A stretch of DNA of 64,000 nucleotides from Polaribacter glomeratus (GCF_002954665.1 NZ_MSCM01000001.1:376243-440242); one strand, 5' to 3'. Counted from the first letter of the stretch, positions 28,292 through 38,608 are shown. Program-made: numbers and translations. Notes: a model not told the origin generated them from the sequence alone.

Positions 28292-28741
28292 ATGGGTTTT
28301 TTCAAGAAAATGGACAAAGTATTTACGTCATCAGAAACGTTTAATTTGATGGAGCGAACAGAGGTAGACATTCAAATTGAAGAGAATATAAAAAATGTGG
28401 GAATCAATAAATTCGCAGCATCTAAGTATGGCGATTTATATTTGAGAGTAAACGAATTAGGAGGGTTTCTAATTTTAGAAACAATTATGGTAAGTGCTAC
28501 CGATTTGAAAAGTAAAAAAGGAACAATACTTACTTTTAGTAACGGAAGTGAGAAATTAAAACTAGAATCTGATGAAAATAAAATTGAATCAGACTTTTCA
28601 AATTCCGTACAAAAGTCGATAACTAAAATAGATTATAACATATCTGTTGAAGAAGCCGAAAATTTTAAAGAAGAAAAATACAATGAAGTTCGTTTTGAAA
28701 TCAACGGAAATGAAATTCTATTTTCTGTTTTAACATCCTAA
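28292..28741 (+). CDS. Hypothetical protein, 149 aa
   Basis: I do not recognise a family. The protein starts MGFFKKMDKVF, has no signal peptide or membrane span and is beta-rich, with YGDLYLRVNELGGFLILETIMV in the middle and RFEINGNEILFSVL at the end. The protein seems cytoplasmic. Only 3 bp separate it from the glycosyltransferase gene that follows, so the two are probably in one operon; no functional link is evident. Confidence 0.7.
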   Translation: MGFFKKMDKVFTSSETFNLMERTEVDIQIEENIKNVGINKFAASKYGDLYLRVNELGGFLILETIMVSATDLKSKKGTILTFSNGSEKLKLESDENKIESDFSNSVQKSITKIDYNISVEEAENFKEEKYNEVRFEINGNEILFSVLTS

Positions 28742-28744
28742 ATA

Positions 28745-29704
28745 TTGAAATTATCCTTCTCTATCATCATTCCAGTTTACAATCGTCCAAATGAAATTGA
28801 CGAGTTGTTAGAAAGTCTTGCAAAACAAGATTTTACTACTGATTTTGAAGTTTTAATTATAGAAGATGGATCAACTCAAAAGAGCGATACTATTGTTGAG
28901 AAATATAAAAATCAACTTACTTTAAAATACTTTTTTAAAGAAAATAGCGGAGCAGGAGCAACCCGTAATTTCGGAATGCAACAAGCTTCAGGAAATTATT
29001 TTATTATTTTAGATTCGGATGTGCTGGTTCCAACTCAATACTTATCCGAAGTAAAAAAAGTATTAGAAGAGAATTACACAGATGCTTTTGGCGGTCCAGA
29101 CGCTGCGCATAAAAGCTTTACAGCGCTTCAAAAAGCAATTAATTATGCTATGACTTCTGTGCTAACAACAGGTGGAATTCGGGGTAAAAAGCAAGCTGTT
29201 GGCAAATTTCAACCAAGAAGTTTTAATTTTGGATTGTCGCAAAAAGCTTTTGCGATAACAAAAGGCTTCTCAGATTTAAAAATAGGAGAAGATATCGATT
29301 TAACGTTTCGTTTATGGCAAAACGGATTCGAAACACAGCTTCTAGAAAAGGCGTTTGTATATCACAAACGCAGAAGTAGTATTCCTCAATTTTTTAAACA
29401 GACTTTTGCATTTGGAGCAGGAAGACCAAAATTAAACAAGCGCTATCCCGGATCTGCAAAAATAACCTATTGGTTTCCTAGTTTATATATTCTAGGAATT
29501 TCATTTAGTATTATTTTAGCTGCTATCGGTTTCAATGAATTCTTGTATTTCTACGGATTTTATTTCTTACTAATTTTCTTAGATTCTTTGTATCAGAATA
29601 AAAATGTACGTGTTGCTTTTTTAAGTATAATAACTTCCTTTACCCAATTTTTAGGATATGGACTGGGTTTTTTAGAATCGTGGATTTTTAATAAAAATGA
29701 ATAA
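28745..29704 (+). CDS. Glycosyltransferase family 2
   Basis: A 319-residue GT-A enzyme starting at TTG 28745 (MKLSFSIIIPVYNRP); no ATG gives the conserved start, so TTG is likely used. It has the nucleotide-sugar region FSIIIPVYNRPNEIDELL, IIEDGST, the metal-binding ILDSDV and GEDIDLTFRLW, followed by two C-terminal hydrophobic segments (YILGISFSIILAAIGF, FYFLLIFLDSLY) for membrane attachment. It transfers a sugar for surface glycans or glycolipids; donor and acceptor are not evident. Confidence 0.88.
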   Translation: MKLSFSIIIPVYNRPNEIDELLESLAKQDFTTDFEVLIIEDGSTQKSDTIVEKYKNQLTLKYFFKENSGAGATRNFGMQQASGNYFIILDSDVLVPTQYLSEVKKVLEENYTDAFGGPDAAHKSFTALQKAINYAMTSVLTTGGIRGKKQAVGKFQPRSFNFGLSQKAFAITKGFSDLKIGEDIDLTFRLWQNGFETQLLEKAFVYHKRRSSIPQFFKQTFAFGAGRPKLNKRYPGSAKITYWFPSLYILGISFSIILAAIGFNEFLYFYGFYFLLIFLDSLYQNKNVRVAFLSIITSFTQFLGYGLGFLESWIFNKNE

Positions 29705-29827
29705 CCATTAGTCAATGTCACAGCGAGTAATTTTGAATTTTTATCGAAATTGAAACGAGATGTTTATTAATAAGTTTCTTTTACTATCCCTTCCAAAAAA
29801 TGCATTTTTAGAAAAAAAGGTAGTTTG

Positions 29828-32308
29828 TTAAATCTCATTCAACGTTTTTAATTGTAAATCATCTAGAGAAGTAGCGATAGTCTCAAAGAAAATAGTCTTC
29901 GTTTCATTTGGTAATAAATCAAAAAAGTTATCAGAAAAATGACCTTTTTCATCTGTAAATAGAAATACCTCTTTTTGTAAAACCGAGCTTTTAATGGTAA
30001 TTGAAAAACCATTTGCTGTTTTAATTATATCTTTTTCAATTTCTCCTTTTGGTAAGATGAGCTCTTTTGGTTTTGTAAAATAGAAATACGATCTTGCATT
30101 GTTAAATTCAGTAACTAAAACCGTTGTTTTTTTATCAATACTTTTTAAAGAAAGATTGTAATATTCTTTACTGCTATCCTCTAAAACTTCAATTTGTAAA
30201 GAATCAGTTTTAATTTCTTTTCCGTAAAAGTCAATTATTTTTATTTTTAAATTTCCCTTAATAGTATCAAAAGTATCATTTATAATAAATGTTTTTACCT
30301 CATTTTTTTCTGCTATAGATGAAATTAAAACGTTTTCAAAAGCTTTCTTAGCTTTGTAATTTAAGGCTTTCCAGTTTCCAAAATAATCAATGCTAGACCA
30401 AGAAATTGCGGGCCAACAATCGTTTAATTGCCAATATAATGTTCCCATATTTTTTGGTTTAGCTCTTCTGTGGGCTTCTATTCCCATTACAATTCCTTTT
30501 GCTTGTAATAACTGACTTACATACACATAATCTTCGTCATTCGATGGTTTTTTGTAATCACGAACCATGTATTCTTCAATCAATCTAAAGCCCTTAATGT
30601 GTTTTTGATGTGCAATTACAGCAGCTGTTTTTAGGTTAATCGTATCATTTTGATTGATGTATTTCAAAGTTTCAAAACTCGGTAATGCTTGAAAACCAAA
30701 CTCGCTCATAAATCGAGGAACTCTCTTTTCTAAATATTCAAAATGATATTCATCATGCCAAACCCACCAATCATGTGCGTCACCTTCAAACTCGTACAAA
30801 GGATTTCCTCTTCCATATTTTGGTGAAGTTTCCCAGTAATCGGTTTGACTAAGTTTTGAAACTATTTTGGGTAAAATATTATCAAATACCATTAAATAAT
30901 CATCCCAGATTTCTTTTTTTTCTTTTTTGCCTCTACCAGCTTGCCATCCCCAACGATCCCAAGCTTCAGAATTTTCGTTATTTCCGCACCACAAAGCTAT
31001 AGAAGTATGGTTTCTTAATCTTTTTACCTGTTGTTCAGCTTCGCCTTTGATGTTCTCTAAAAAAGCAGCATCACCAGGATACATGGCGCAAGCAAACATA
31101 AAATCTTGCCAAACTAAAATTCCTTTTTCATCGCAAAGGTCATAAAAAATATCATTTTCATAAATTCCTCCACCCCAAACTCGTAACATATTCATGTTAG
31201 AGTCAACAACATCAGATAATAATTTTTGATAATGAGCATCTGTCACTTTATTCTGAAAGCTGTTTTGTGGAATATAATTTGCACCTTTTGCGTAAACAGG
31301 TTTTCCGTTTAATTCAAAATAAAAAGATTGACCAATTTTGTCTTTTTTGCTGATTAATTTAATCGTTCGAATACCTTTTTTTATCGTTTTTTCATCCTTT
31401 AATTGACCTTCAGAAGTTAATTGGAAATTAAAATTATACAAATACGGATTTCCTAAATTATGCGTCCACCACAATTTTGGATCTTTAATTTCTAAGGGAA
31501 CTTTATAGGTATGAGTCCCTTTTTTGATGTCAATAATTCGGATAAATTCTTTTTCATCAATAGTTACTTTTACTTCAGCTGGTATTGTTTCATTTATTTC
31601 TAAAACCAAATCGCAGGTAATAACGATTTCTGCAACAAGTTTTACTTTTTTAGCAGTCAGCTTTTTTTGACGGATAAAAATATCATCAAATTTAAAGTCA
31701 CTCCAAGCTTGTATCGAAACATCTTTCCAAATACCCGATGTATTTAGTTTTGGTCCCCAATCCCAGCCATATTGAAACTGTGCTTTTCTTGTAAAAATTC
31801 TTCGCCCTTCTGGTAATTTATATGGGTTCTTGCTTTCTAAAACAGCTTCCTTTACATCTGTATTTGTAAAAAAGATGTAAAGTTCATTCTGTTCTTTTGC
31901 AAGTTTTTTGATGTCAAAATTAAAGGTTTTAAAAGCATTATTACTTGTGCCAAGTAAAGAGTCGTTTAAGAAAATGGTTGCGTAGGTGTCTAAACCTTCA
32001 AAGTTTAAATGGATATTTTCTTTTCTTAAAACACTGTCATTTAATGAAAAATTAGTTTTGTATTCCCAACTTTTAGTAGCAACCCATTGTACTTTTTCTT
32101 CATTCATTTTAATGAAAGGATCTTCGATAATTTTATGATCTAATAAATCGGTCATTACATTTCCAGGAACAGAAGCAGAGTGCCAATCTAAGGTGTCACT
32201 TCCTTTAAATTGCCAATTTTTATCAACAGGAATATGAAAAGGTAGATCTCTTTTCGAGGTACAGTTCCAGATTAAAACCAAGGTTAATAGCATTAAAAAT
32301 TTACGCAT
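29828..32308 (-). CDS. Beta-mannosidase, glycoside hydrolase family 2
   Basis: The start chosen is ATG 32308 (MRKFLMLLTLVLIWNC), a lipoprotein-like signal; an upstream in-frame ATG adds 62 non-signal residues. The ~826-residue protein has the GH2 sandwich domain at the N-terminus (SVPGNVMTDLLDHKII) and a TIM barrel with the acid/base Glu in LWCGNNENSEAW and nucleophile Glu in RFMSEFGFQALPSF. GNNE and EFGFQ match beta-mannosidases rather than beta-galactosidases. It removes the beta-linked mannose of the N-glycan core. It diverges from the GH92 gene across a ~830-bp gap. Confidence 0.9.
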   Translation of the reverse strand: MRKFLMLLTLVLIWNCTSKRDLPFHIPVDKNWQFKGSDTLDWHSASVPGNVMTDLLDHKIIEDPFIKMNEEKVQWVATKSWEYKTNFSLNDSVLRKENIHLNFEGLDTYATIFLNDSLLGTSNNAFKTFNFDIKKLAKEQNELYIFFTNTDVKEAVLESKNPYKLPEGRRIFTRKAQFQYGWDWGPKLNTSGIWKDVSIQAWSDFKFDDIFIRQKKLTAKKVKLVAEIVITCDLVLEINETIPAEVKVTIDEKEFIRIIDIKKGTHTYKVPLEIKDPKLWWTHNLGNPYLYNFNFQLTSEGQLKDEKTIKKGIRTIKLISKKDKIGQSFYFELNGKPVYAKGANYIPQNSFQNKVTDAHYQKLLSDVVDSNMNMLRVWGGGIYENDIFYDLCDEKGILVWQDFMFACAMYPGDAAFLENIKGEAEQQVKRLRNHTSIALWCGNNENSEAWDRWGWQAGRGKKEKKEIWDDYLMVFDNILPKIVSKLSQTDYWETSPKYGRGNPLYEFEGDAHDWWVWHDEYHFEYLEKRVPRFMSEFGFQALPSFETLKYINQNDTINLKTAAVIAHQKHIKGFRLIEEYMVRDYKKPSNDEDYVYVSQLLQAKGIVMGIEAHRRAKPKNMGTLYWQLNDCWPAISWSSIDYFGNWKALNYKAKKAFENVLISSIAEKNEVKTFIINDTFDTIKGNLKIKIIDFYGKEIKTDSLQIEVLEDSSKEYYNLSLKSIDKKTTVLVTEFNNARSYFYFTKPKELILPKGEIEKDIIKTANGFSITIKSSVLQKEVFLFTDEKGHFSDNFFDLLPNETKTIFFETIATSLDDLQLKTLNEI

Positions 32309-33138
32309 TTTTATTCTATTTAAAACTTCTTCGATTCTTGAAACATCAGCAAATATTTGATTATTCATACTTAAGAAAGCAGGGTTTTGTAGTTGTTTTT
32401 TTTTGATGTTAAAGCACGAGTATTTTTTAAATTGTGCTACTTTAAACAGCCGTTTATTTGTATAATTAGGAACAGTTCTTGGTAAGTTTATCAATTTATT
32501 TTAAGCATTTTTTATAATTTTAATACTAATCTATAGCTTTTTCAGTAAGCCATGACTTAAAATTTTATCTGCTTCAATTTCTATCAAAATTTTTTAAAGT
32601 TTTCATTGAATTTAAAACAAAATTAAAAGCGCCAATAATCTCGAAAGATAATCGTTTTGAAAATGTTATTAAGGTTTTTACACTTTGATTATCGATAGAT
32701 TTATAAGTATTATAAACTTAGGAGAAAATTCTGTTAAACTCTTTTTTACATAGTTGAACGGTTATTTTGTTATTTTAAAAGCTGTCATAAGTATAATAAA
32801 AAATCATTATTTTTTTTTAAATAAAAAAGGAGTTTTAATTGTTATTTATTCTAAAATTTTCTTTGACTTTTTTTTGAGATTTTAAAAGATGTGTGTTTAG
32901 TAATATGCTATTTAAATTAGTTTGTAAAATGGCTGAATTTTTAATCTGAAATTAGGTTAAGAACGATGATTAAAATTTTCTTCATTTCTTTAAGAAACTA
33001 GTTTTTTGAAGACTATCTTCTTTACAGGTTTTAAATTTCTTAGTAAACATCCGAAGAAAAAATAATAATAATATTGATTATATAATGTTGAAAATTCATT
33101 TTCTGTTATATTTGAGTAGAATTTTAGATGATATTTTA
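32309..33138. other. Long divergent intergenic region of the N-glycan locus
   Basis: This ~830-bp gap separates the two divergent mannosidase genes, once likely starts are used. It is very AT-rich with no convincing gene, terminator or TTTG/TAnnTTTG pair. It probably holds both promoters and any regulator sites, but I cannot place them. Confidence 0.5.
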
Positions 33139-36078
33139 ATGAAACTACAATTTTTCTCTTTTTTTATTGTCGCATTCGTAATAATTTCTTGTGATTTGCA
33201 TCCTGAAATTTTAAACGCAAAAAGTGATACTAGCTTAATTTCTTATGTAAATACGTTTATTGGAACTGGTGGTCATGGACATACGTATCCGGGAGCAACA
33301 ATGCCATTCGGAATGATGCAATTAAGTCCGGATACACGTTTAGAAGGTTGGGATGGTTGTTCTGGTTATCATTATTCTGATGCAGAAATTTACGGATTTT
33401 CGCATACTCATTTAAGCGGAACAGGAATTTCTGATTATGGAGATATTTTATTAATGCCAACAAATAAGCAGGTTTTTAATAATGGTGCTGATGGTAATGA
33501 AGGCTATAAATCTAGATTTTCTCATGATAAAGAAGTTGCAGAACCTGGTTTTTATAAAGTGCATTTAGACGATACTAATATTGATGTTGAGTTGACGGTT
33601 TCTAAAAGAAGCGGAATGCACAGATACAATTTTCCGTTTTCAGAAAATCAATTTGTAATTTTAGATTTAGTGCACAGAGATAAAGTTTTAGCTGCTAAAA
33701 TTGAAAGAATTTCGGATACTGAACTTGCTGGATTTCGTTTTTCTGAAGCTTGGGCAAAAGACCAACGTTTATTTTTTAGTATTAAAACATCACACCCTTT
33801 TATAGATGTGTTACAATCTGCACCAAAAGAAGGAATGCCAGGAGGTCAAAAAATTGCATTAAAATTTATCAACCCTAATAACGAACCAATTATTATTAAA
33901 ATCGGTATTTCTGCGGTTGATATTGAAGGTGCAAAGAAAAATTTGGAACAAGAAATAGGTGCTAAATCTTTTGATGAAACTAAAAAAGAAGCACAAGAAA
34001 CTTGGGAAAAGCAACTCAATAAAATTGTTTTAGAAGATAAAAATAAAGATAATAAAGTAAATTTTTATACCTCATTATATCATACAATGAATGCACCAAA
34101 TTTATATCAAGATGTTGATGGTAGATATAGAGGAATGGATTTTAAAGTTCATGAAACAACAGATTTTGAATATTACACAGTGTTTTCATTATGGGATACT
34201 TATAGAGCTGCACATCCATTATACACTATAATTGAACAAGAGAAAACCAACGATTTTATCAATACTTTTTTAGCAAAATATGATGAAGGCGGTATAATGC
34301 CAATTTGGGATTTATCGGCAAATTATACTGGTTGTATGATTGGGTATCATGCTGTATCTGTAATTGCAGATGCCTATTTAAAAGGCCTCAGAAAGTATGA
34401 TATTGAAAAAGCTTTTATTGCGATGAAACACTCGGCAACTAGAGATAAATTAGGGTTAGACTTCTATAAAAAAATGCAATTTATTCCGGTTGAAAATGAG
34501 TCTGAATCGGTTTCTAAAACCTTAGAATATGCTTATGATGATTGGGCAATAGCACAAATGGCAAAATCTTTAGGAAAGGAAGATGATTATAAAACCTACT
34601 CAGAAAGAGCACAATATTATAAAAATGTTTTCGATCCTTCTACTCAATTTATGAGAGGTCGTTTTAGAAACAAATGGTTTGCACCTTTTGATCCTTATGA
34701 AGTAAATTTTAATTATACAGAAGCCAATTCTTGGCAGTATAGTTTTTACGTTCCACAAGATATTTCGGGTTTTATAAAATTGATGGGTGGAAAAGAACAA
34801 TTAGAACATCAATTGGATAAATTATTTACTGCAACAAACAAAACTTCAGGAAGTCATCAGGTTGATATTACGGGTTTAATTGGGCAATATGCGCATGGCA
34901 ACGAGCCAAGTCATCACATAGCCTATTTGTATAATTTTGTAAATAAACCATTTAAAACGCAAGAGAAAATTCGTCAGATTTTAACGGAATTGTATACAAA
35001 TACTCCAGACGGAATATCCGGTAACGAAGATTGCGGGCAAATGAGCGCTTGGTATGTTTTTTCTTCTTTAGGATTTTATCCCGTTACGCCAGGTTCAAAT
35101 AAATATATTATTGGAAGTCCGCTTTTTAACAAAGCAACCATCAATTTAGAAAATGGTAAATCGTTTATTGTTCAAGCAAATAATCAATCCCAAGAAAATA
35201 AATACATTGAATCTGTAAAATTGAATGGAGAAAATTATGAGTATTCTTTTATCAATCATCAAGATATTGTAAACGGAGGAAGTTTGGTTTTTGAGATGAC
35301 AAATAAACCGTCAAATTGGGGAACTGCAGATAAAAATATTCCTAAAATATCTATTGAGGAACATTTAATTGTTGCAGCGCCTTTTATTGCTAAAGGAGAA
35401 ATTGCTTTTAGAGAAAGTACAGAAGTCACTTTAGAAAATGCTGATAAAGAGGCTGCTATTTTTTATAGAATAGGGTATAATGGAGGGTTTAAAAAATTTG
35501 TAAAACCTTTTATTATTGATAAGCAAATACATCTTTCTGTTTATTCTCAAAAGAATGAAACAAAAAGTGCCATTATAACAACCGATTTTTATAAAATAGA
35601 TCCAAATAGAACTATCAGTTTAAAAACTAAATATGCAAATCAGTACAATGCAGGAGGGAAAAATGCACTTATAGACGGCATTGTTGGGTCTGCAGATTTT
35701 AGAACAGGCACTTGGCAAGGGTATTCGGACACAGATTTAGAAGCAATTGTAGACTTGGGAAGTTTAAAAAGTTTAAATGAAGTTTCTGTTGGATTTTTAC
35801 AAGACCAAAGAAGTTGGATTTTTTATCCTACGGAAGTACTTTTTTTGTTTTCTAAAGACTTAAAAACATTTGTAAATTTAGAAAAAGAATCAAAAAAATA
35901 TACTATTATTGAATCTGATAAAGTTGAAATTAGGAATGTGAAATTCAATAAAATTAATGGTACATTTAGATACATAAAAATCATTGCAAAAAATGTAGGC
36001 AAACTTCCAGAATGGCATTTAGGAGCTAAAGATGAAGGAAGAAGTTGGTTGTTTGTTGATGAAATTCAGGTAAAATAA
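33139..36078 (+). CDS. GH92 family alpha-mannosidase
   Basis: I chose ATG 33139 (MKLQFFSFFIVAFVIISC), which gives a lipoprotein signal; the longer frame from 33085 adds 18 residues without one. The ~979-residue protein is a GH92 exo-alpha-mannosidase, a calcium enzyme that trims alpha-1,2/1,3/1,6-mannose from N-glycans. Marks: NTFIGTGGHGHTYPGATMPFGM at the N-terminus, WDTYRAAHPL, GNEPSHHIAYLYNF and GISGNEDCGQMSAWYVFSSLGFYP. After about residue 800 there is a discoidin/F5-8-like sugar-binding domain (GSLKSLNEVSVGFLQD). The glycosylasparaginase gene follows by 5 bp. Confidence 0.93.
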   Translation: MKLQFFSFFIVAFVIISCDLHPEILNAKSDTSLISYVNTFIGTGGHGHTYPGATMPFGMMQLSPDTRLEGWDGCSGYHYSDAEIYGFSHTHLSGTGISDYGDILLMPTNKQVFNNGADGNEGYKSRFSHDKEVAEPGFYKVHLDDTNIDVELTVSKRSGMHRYNFPFSENQFVILDLVHRDKVLAAKIERISDTELAGFRFSEAWAKDQRLFFSIKTSHPFIDVLQSAPKEGMPGGQKIALKFINPNNEPIIIKIGISAVDIEGAKKNLEQEIGAKSFDETKKEAQETWEKQLNKIVLEDKNKDNKVNFYTSLYHTMNAPNLYQDVDGRYRGMDFKVHETTDFEYYTVFSLWDTYRAAHPLYTIIEQEKTNDFINTFLAKYDEGGIMPIWDLSANYTGCMIGYHAVSVIADAYLKGLRKYDIEKAFIAMKHSATRDKLGLDFYKKMQFIPVENESESVSKTLEYAYDDWAIAQMAKSLGKEDDYKTYSERAQYYKNVFDPSTQFMRGRFRNKWFAPFDPYEVNFNYTEANSWQYSFYVPQDISGFIKLMGGKEQLEHQLDKLFTATNKTSGSHQVDITGLIGQYAHGNEPSHHIAYLYNFVNKPFKTQEKIRQILTELYTNTPDGISGNEDCGQMSAWYVFSSLGFYPVTPGSNKYIIGSPLFNKATINLENGKSFIVQANNQSQENKYIESVKLNGENYEYSFINHQDIVNGGSLVFEMTNKPSNWGTADKNIPKISIEEHLIVAAPFIAKGEIAFRESTEVTLENADKEAAIFYRIGYNGGFKKFVKPFIIDKQIHLSVYSQKNETKSAIITTDFYKIDPNRTISLKTKYANQYNAGGKNALIDGIVGSADFRTGTWQGYSDTDLEAIVDLGSLKSLNEVSVGFLQDQRSWIFYPTEVLFLFSKDLKTFVNLEKESKKYTIIESDKVEIRNVKFNKINGTFRYIKIIAKNVGKLPEWHLGAKDEGRSWLFVDEIQVK

Positions 36079-36083
36079 ATAAA

Positions 36084-37088
36084 ATGAAAAGAAGAAATTT
36101 CATTAAAAACGCAGCTGCTACAAGTTTAGGAATACTTACCGTTTCATCAACATTTATAAGTTGTGATGTTACACCAGCAGATAAAAAAGCAGCTATAATC
36201 CCTATTTTAAAACTAACTAAACCTATCGTAATTGCAACTTGGAACGCCCTTTTAGCAGTTGAAACTGCTGCAAAAATTTTACAAAATGGAGGAACTGCAT
36301 TAGATGCTGTAGAACAAGGATGTAGAGTTGAAGAAGCCAATGAAGACGGGCAATCTGTAGGTAAAGGCGGTTTGCCAGACAGCGACGGAAACGTAACTTT
36401 AGATGCTTGCATCATGGATGAGAAAGGAAATTATGGTGCTGTTTTAGGTGTTGAAAATATTATGCATGTAATTTCTGTAGCTAGAAAAGTTATGGAAGAT
36501 ACGCCACATGCAATGTTGGTTGCAGAAGGTGCAGAGCAATTTGCCGTTTCTAAAGGTTTCAAAAGAGAAAATTTGCTAACAGAAAAAGCCAAAAAAGCTT
36601 GGGAAGCTTGGAAAGTGAAATCCGAATATAAACCAATTATTAATATTGAAAATCATGATACTATTGGTATGTTAGCAATTGACCAAAATGGTGATATTTC
36701 TGGCGCTTGTACCACAAGCGGATTGGCCTTTAAAATGGCTGGTAGAATAGGCGATTCTCCAATTATTGGTGGTGGTTTATTTGTTGATAACGAAATCGGT
36801 GGCGCATCTGCAACCGGTTTAGGAGAAGAAGTTTTAAAAACGGTGGGTAGTTTTTTAATTGTAGAGTTAATGCGCCAAGGAAAAAGTCCGCAAGAAGCTT
36901 GTGAAGAGGCTATTGGAAGAATTGTAAACAAGCCCGGAAAAGATTTTAAAGACTTTCAAGTAGGTTATATTGCAATAAATAAACAAGGAGAAATAGGTGC
37001 TTTTTCCATTCACGAATGGTTTAATTATTCTATTTTTAAAGACGGAGAAAATAAAAATATAAAATCAGATTATTTTAATAAAGTATAA
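36084..37088 (+). CDS. Glycosylasparaginase (N4-(beta-N-acetylglucosaminyl)-L-asparaginase)
   Basis: A 334-residue Ntn-hydrolase that cuts the GlcNAc-Asn bond, the last step in stripping N-glycans. It autoprocesses before the catalytic Thr, here Thr193 in HDTIGMLAID. Other marks: GCRVEEANEDGQSVGKGG and ACTTSGLAFKMAGRIGDSPIIGGGLFVDNEIGG. The N-terminus MKRRNFIKNAAATSLGILTVSSTFISC combines a Tat-like RR motif with a lipobox, so export is likely by Tat and then lipid anchoring. It lies 5 bp after the GH92 gene. Confidence 0.92.
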   Translation: MKRRNFIKNAAATSLGILTVSSTFISCDVTPADKKAAIIPILKLTKPIVIATWNALLAVETAAKILQNGGTALDAVEQGCRVEEANEDGQSVGKGGLPDSDGNVTLDACIMDEKGNYGAVLGVENIMHVISVARKVMEDTPHAMLVAEGAEQFAVSKGFKRENLLTEKAKKAWEAWKVKSEYKPIINIENHDTIGMLAIDQNGDISGACTTSGLAFKMAGRIGDSPIIGGGLFVDNEIGGASATGLGEEVLKTVGSFLIVELMRQGKSPQEACEEAIGRIVNKPGKDFKDFQVGYIAINKQGEIGAFSIHEWFNYSIFKDGENKNIKSDYFNKV

Positions 37089-37094
37089 ATTTTT

Positions 37095-37167
37095 GAAGCT
37101 ATTTCCTGCTTTCCACGCTATCTTTTTTATGAAAAATAAAAAAGGATGTTGTTTCAATCAGGGCTAA
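37095..37167 (+). ncRNA. Structured repeat element, copy 2 (candidate Flavo-1-like RNA)
   Basis: It shares AAGCTATTTCCTGCTTT and TTTCAATCAGGGCTA with copy 1 at 28086-28156. Its stem is ATCTTTTTTAT / AATAAAAAAGGAT with a GAAA loop, one pair longer than in copy 1. It sits directly after the glycosylasparaginase stop, in the gap before the sugar transporter. Confidence 0.55.
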
Positions 37168-37282
37168 ACTTATTTATTAACCATATTAATTGCTAGAATT
37201 TTTTCTTTGTTTAAGAGCTAAACCATAAAAATTGTAATAAAAAAACGAATATAAATTGAGATTATTTTAATAAACTACAAAT

Positions 37283-38608
37283 ATGTCAACAACAGCAACT
37301 AATAAATCTTATAAAAGTGCTTTTATATTTTTAACAACATTATTTTTTCTTTGGGGATTTATTACCGTTTTGGTAGATAGTTTAGTACCAAGATTAAAGG
37401 ATGTTTTTGAAATGTCATTCGCAAAAACTGTCTTGGTACAGTTTGCTTTTTTTGTGGCATTCTTTGTTTTTTCATTACCGTCAGGATATCTTTTATCAAA
37501 AATTGGTTACAAAAAAGGAATTGTTTTAGGTTTATTAACCATGGCTTTAGGCTGTTTATTATTTTATCCAGCAGCAGCATATAGAGAATTTTCTATTTTC
37601 TTAATCGGTTATTTTACACTTGCAGGCGGAATTACAGTTCTTCAAGTAGCTGCAAATCCGTATGTTGCTTTATTAGGAAGTGAAGATGGTGCAAGTAGTC
37701 GTTTAAATTTATCGCAAGCATTTAATTCTTTAGGAACTACAATTGCGCCTGTTGTTGGCGCTTTATTTTTATTAAGTGATTCTGTAAAAACATCCGAAGA
37801 AATATCGTTTCTAAGTGAAATAGAAAAATCAAATTATTATATCGCTGAAGCATCAACTGTACAAACTCCATTTTTATTGATTGCTTTTTCAATCGCTATT
37901 TTAGCACTCGTTTTTGCATTTATAAAATTACCAAAAGTAATGCAAGAAAGTCCGAAAGGTGGATATTTTACCTTATTAAAAAACAAGTTGATGTTAATGG
38001 GCGCTTTAGGAATCTTCGTTTATGTTGGTGCAGAAGTGGCAATTGGTAGTTTTTTAGTCAATTATTTTGAAGATATGAATCTAGCTGTTATCGTTTCACA
38101 AAATGAAACGATGATGAACATTGCAAACACAATTGCAAGTACTTTTAATAAAACATTCTCAGGTTCCGATCCCAAATCATTACTCGGTATTTTTGTAATC
38201 TTTTATTGGGGAGGCGCAATGATAGGCCGATTTGTTGGCGCGTATTTAACTAAAATTATTGCTCCAGGAAAAGTACTAGCAATATTTGCAAGTTTAGCAA
38301 TTGCAATGATTTTAATCTCAATAAATACAACAGGTTTACTTTCTATGTGGTCTATTTTAGCAGTTGGTTTATTCAACTCCATTATGTTTCCAACAATTTT
38401 TACGTTGAGTTTAGAAGGTCTTGGCGATTTAAAAGCACAAGCTTCTGGTTTGTTATGCATGGCAATTGTTGGTGGCGCAATCATCCCGTTTGCGTTTGGA
38501 AGTTTAATTGATGGTTTTGGGTTTAAAACTGCTTTTGTATTAACGATTATATGCTATGGATATATTTTGTTTTATGGAAGATTTAAAGTAAAAAGGAGCC
38601 TTTCTTAA
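37283..38608 (+). CDS. Sugar MFS transporter (FucP/NagP-like)
   Basis: A 441-residue inner-membrane transporter with about 12 helices. The start (SAFIFLTTLFFLWGFITVLVDSLVPRLKDVF) and AANPYVALLG match the fucose/glucose-galactose/N-acetylglucosamine permease group. A central cytoplasmic loop (residues about 215-235) separates the two halves. In the N-glycan locus it probably imports a released sugar such as mannose or GlcNAc. It sits 194 bp after the glycosylasparaginase gene and behind the structured repeat, so it may have its own promoter. Confidence 0.9.
   Translation: MSTTATNKSYKSAFIFLTTLFFLWGFITVLVDSLVPRLKDVFEMSFAKTVLVQFAFFVAFFVFSLPSGYLLSKIGYKKGIVLGLLTMALGCLLFYPAAAYREFSIFLIGYFTLAGGITVLQVAANPYVALLGSEDGASSRLNLSQAFNSLGTTIAPVVGALFLLSDSVKTSEEISFLSEIEKSNYYIAEASTVQTPFLLIAFSIAILALVFAFIKLPKVMQESPKGGYFTLLKNKLMLMGALGIFVYVGAEVAIGSFLVNYFEDMNLAVIVSQNETMMNIANTIASTFNKTFSGSDPKSLLGIFVIFYWGGAMIGRFVGAYLTKIIAPGKVLAIFASLAIAMILISINTTGLLSMWSILAVGLFNSIMFPTIFTLSLEGLGDLKAQASGLLCMAIVGGAIIPFAFGSLIDGFGFKTAFVLTIICYGYILFYGRFKVKRSLS

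Noticed and set aside
29709..29765. Sequence like a degenerate dispersed repeat (GTCACAGCGAGTAA ... ATCGAAATTG)
   Set aside because: Only a faint resemblance to known flavobacterial repeats and no second copy found in the window.
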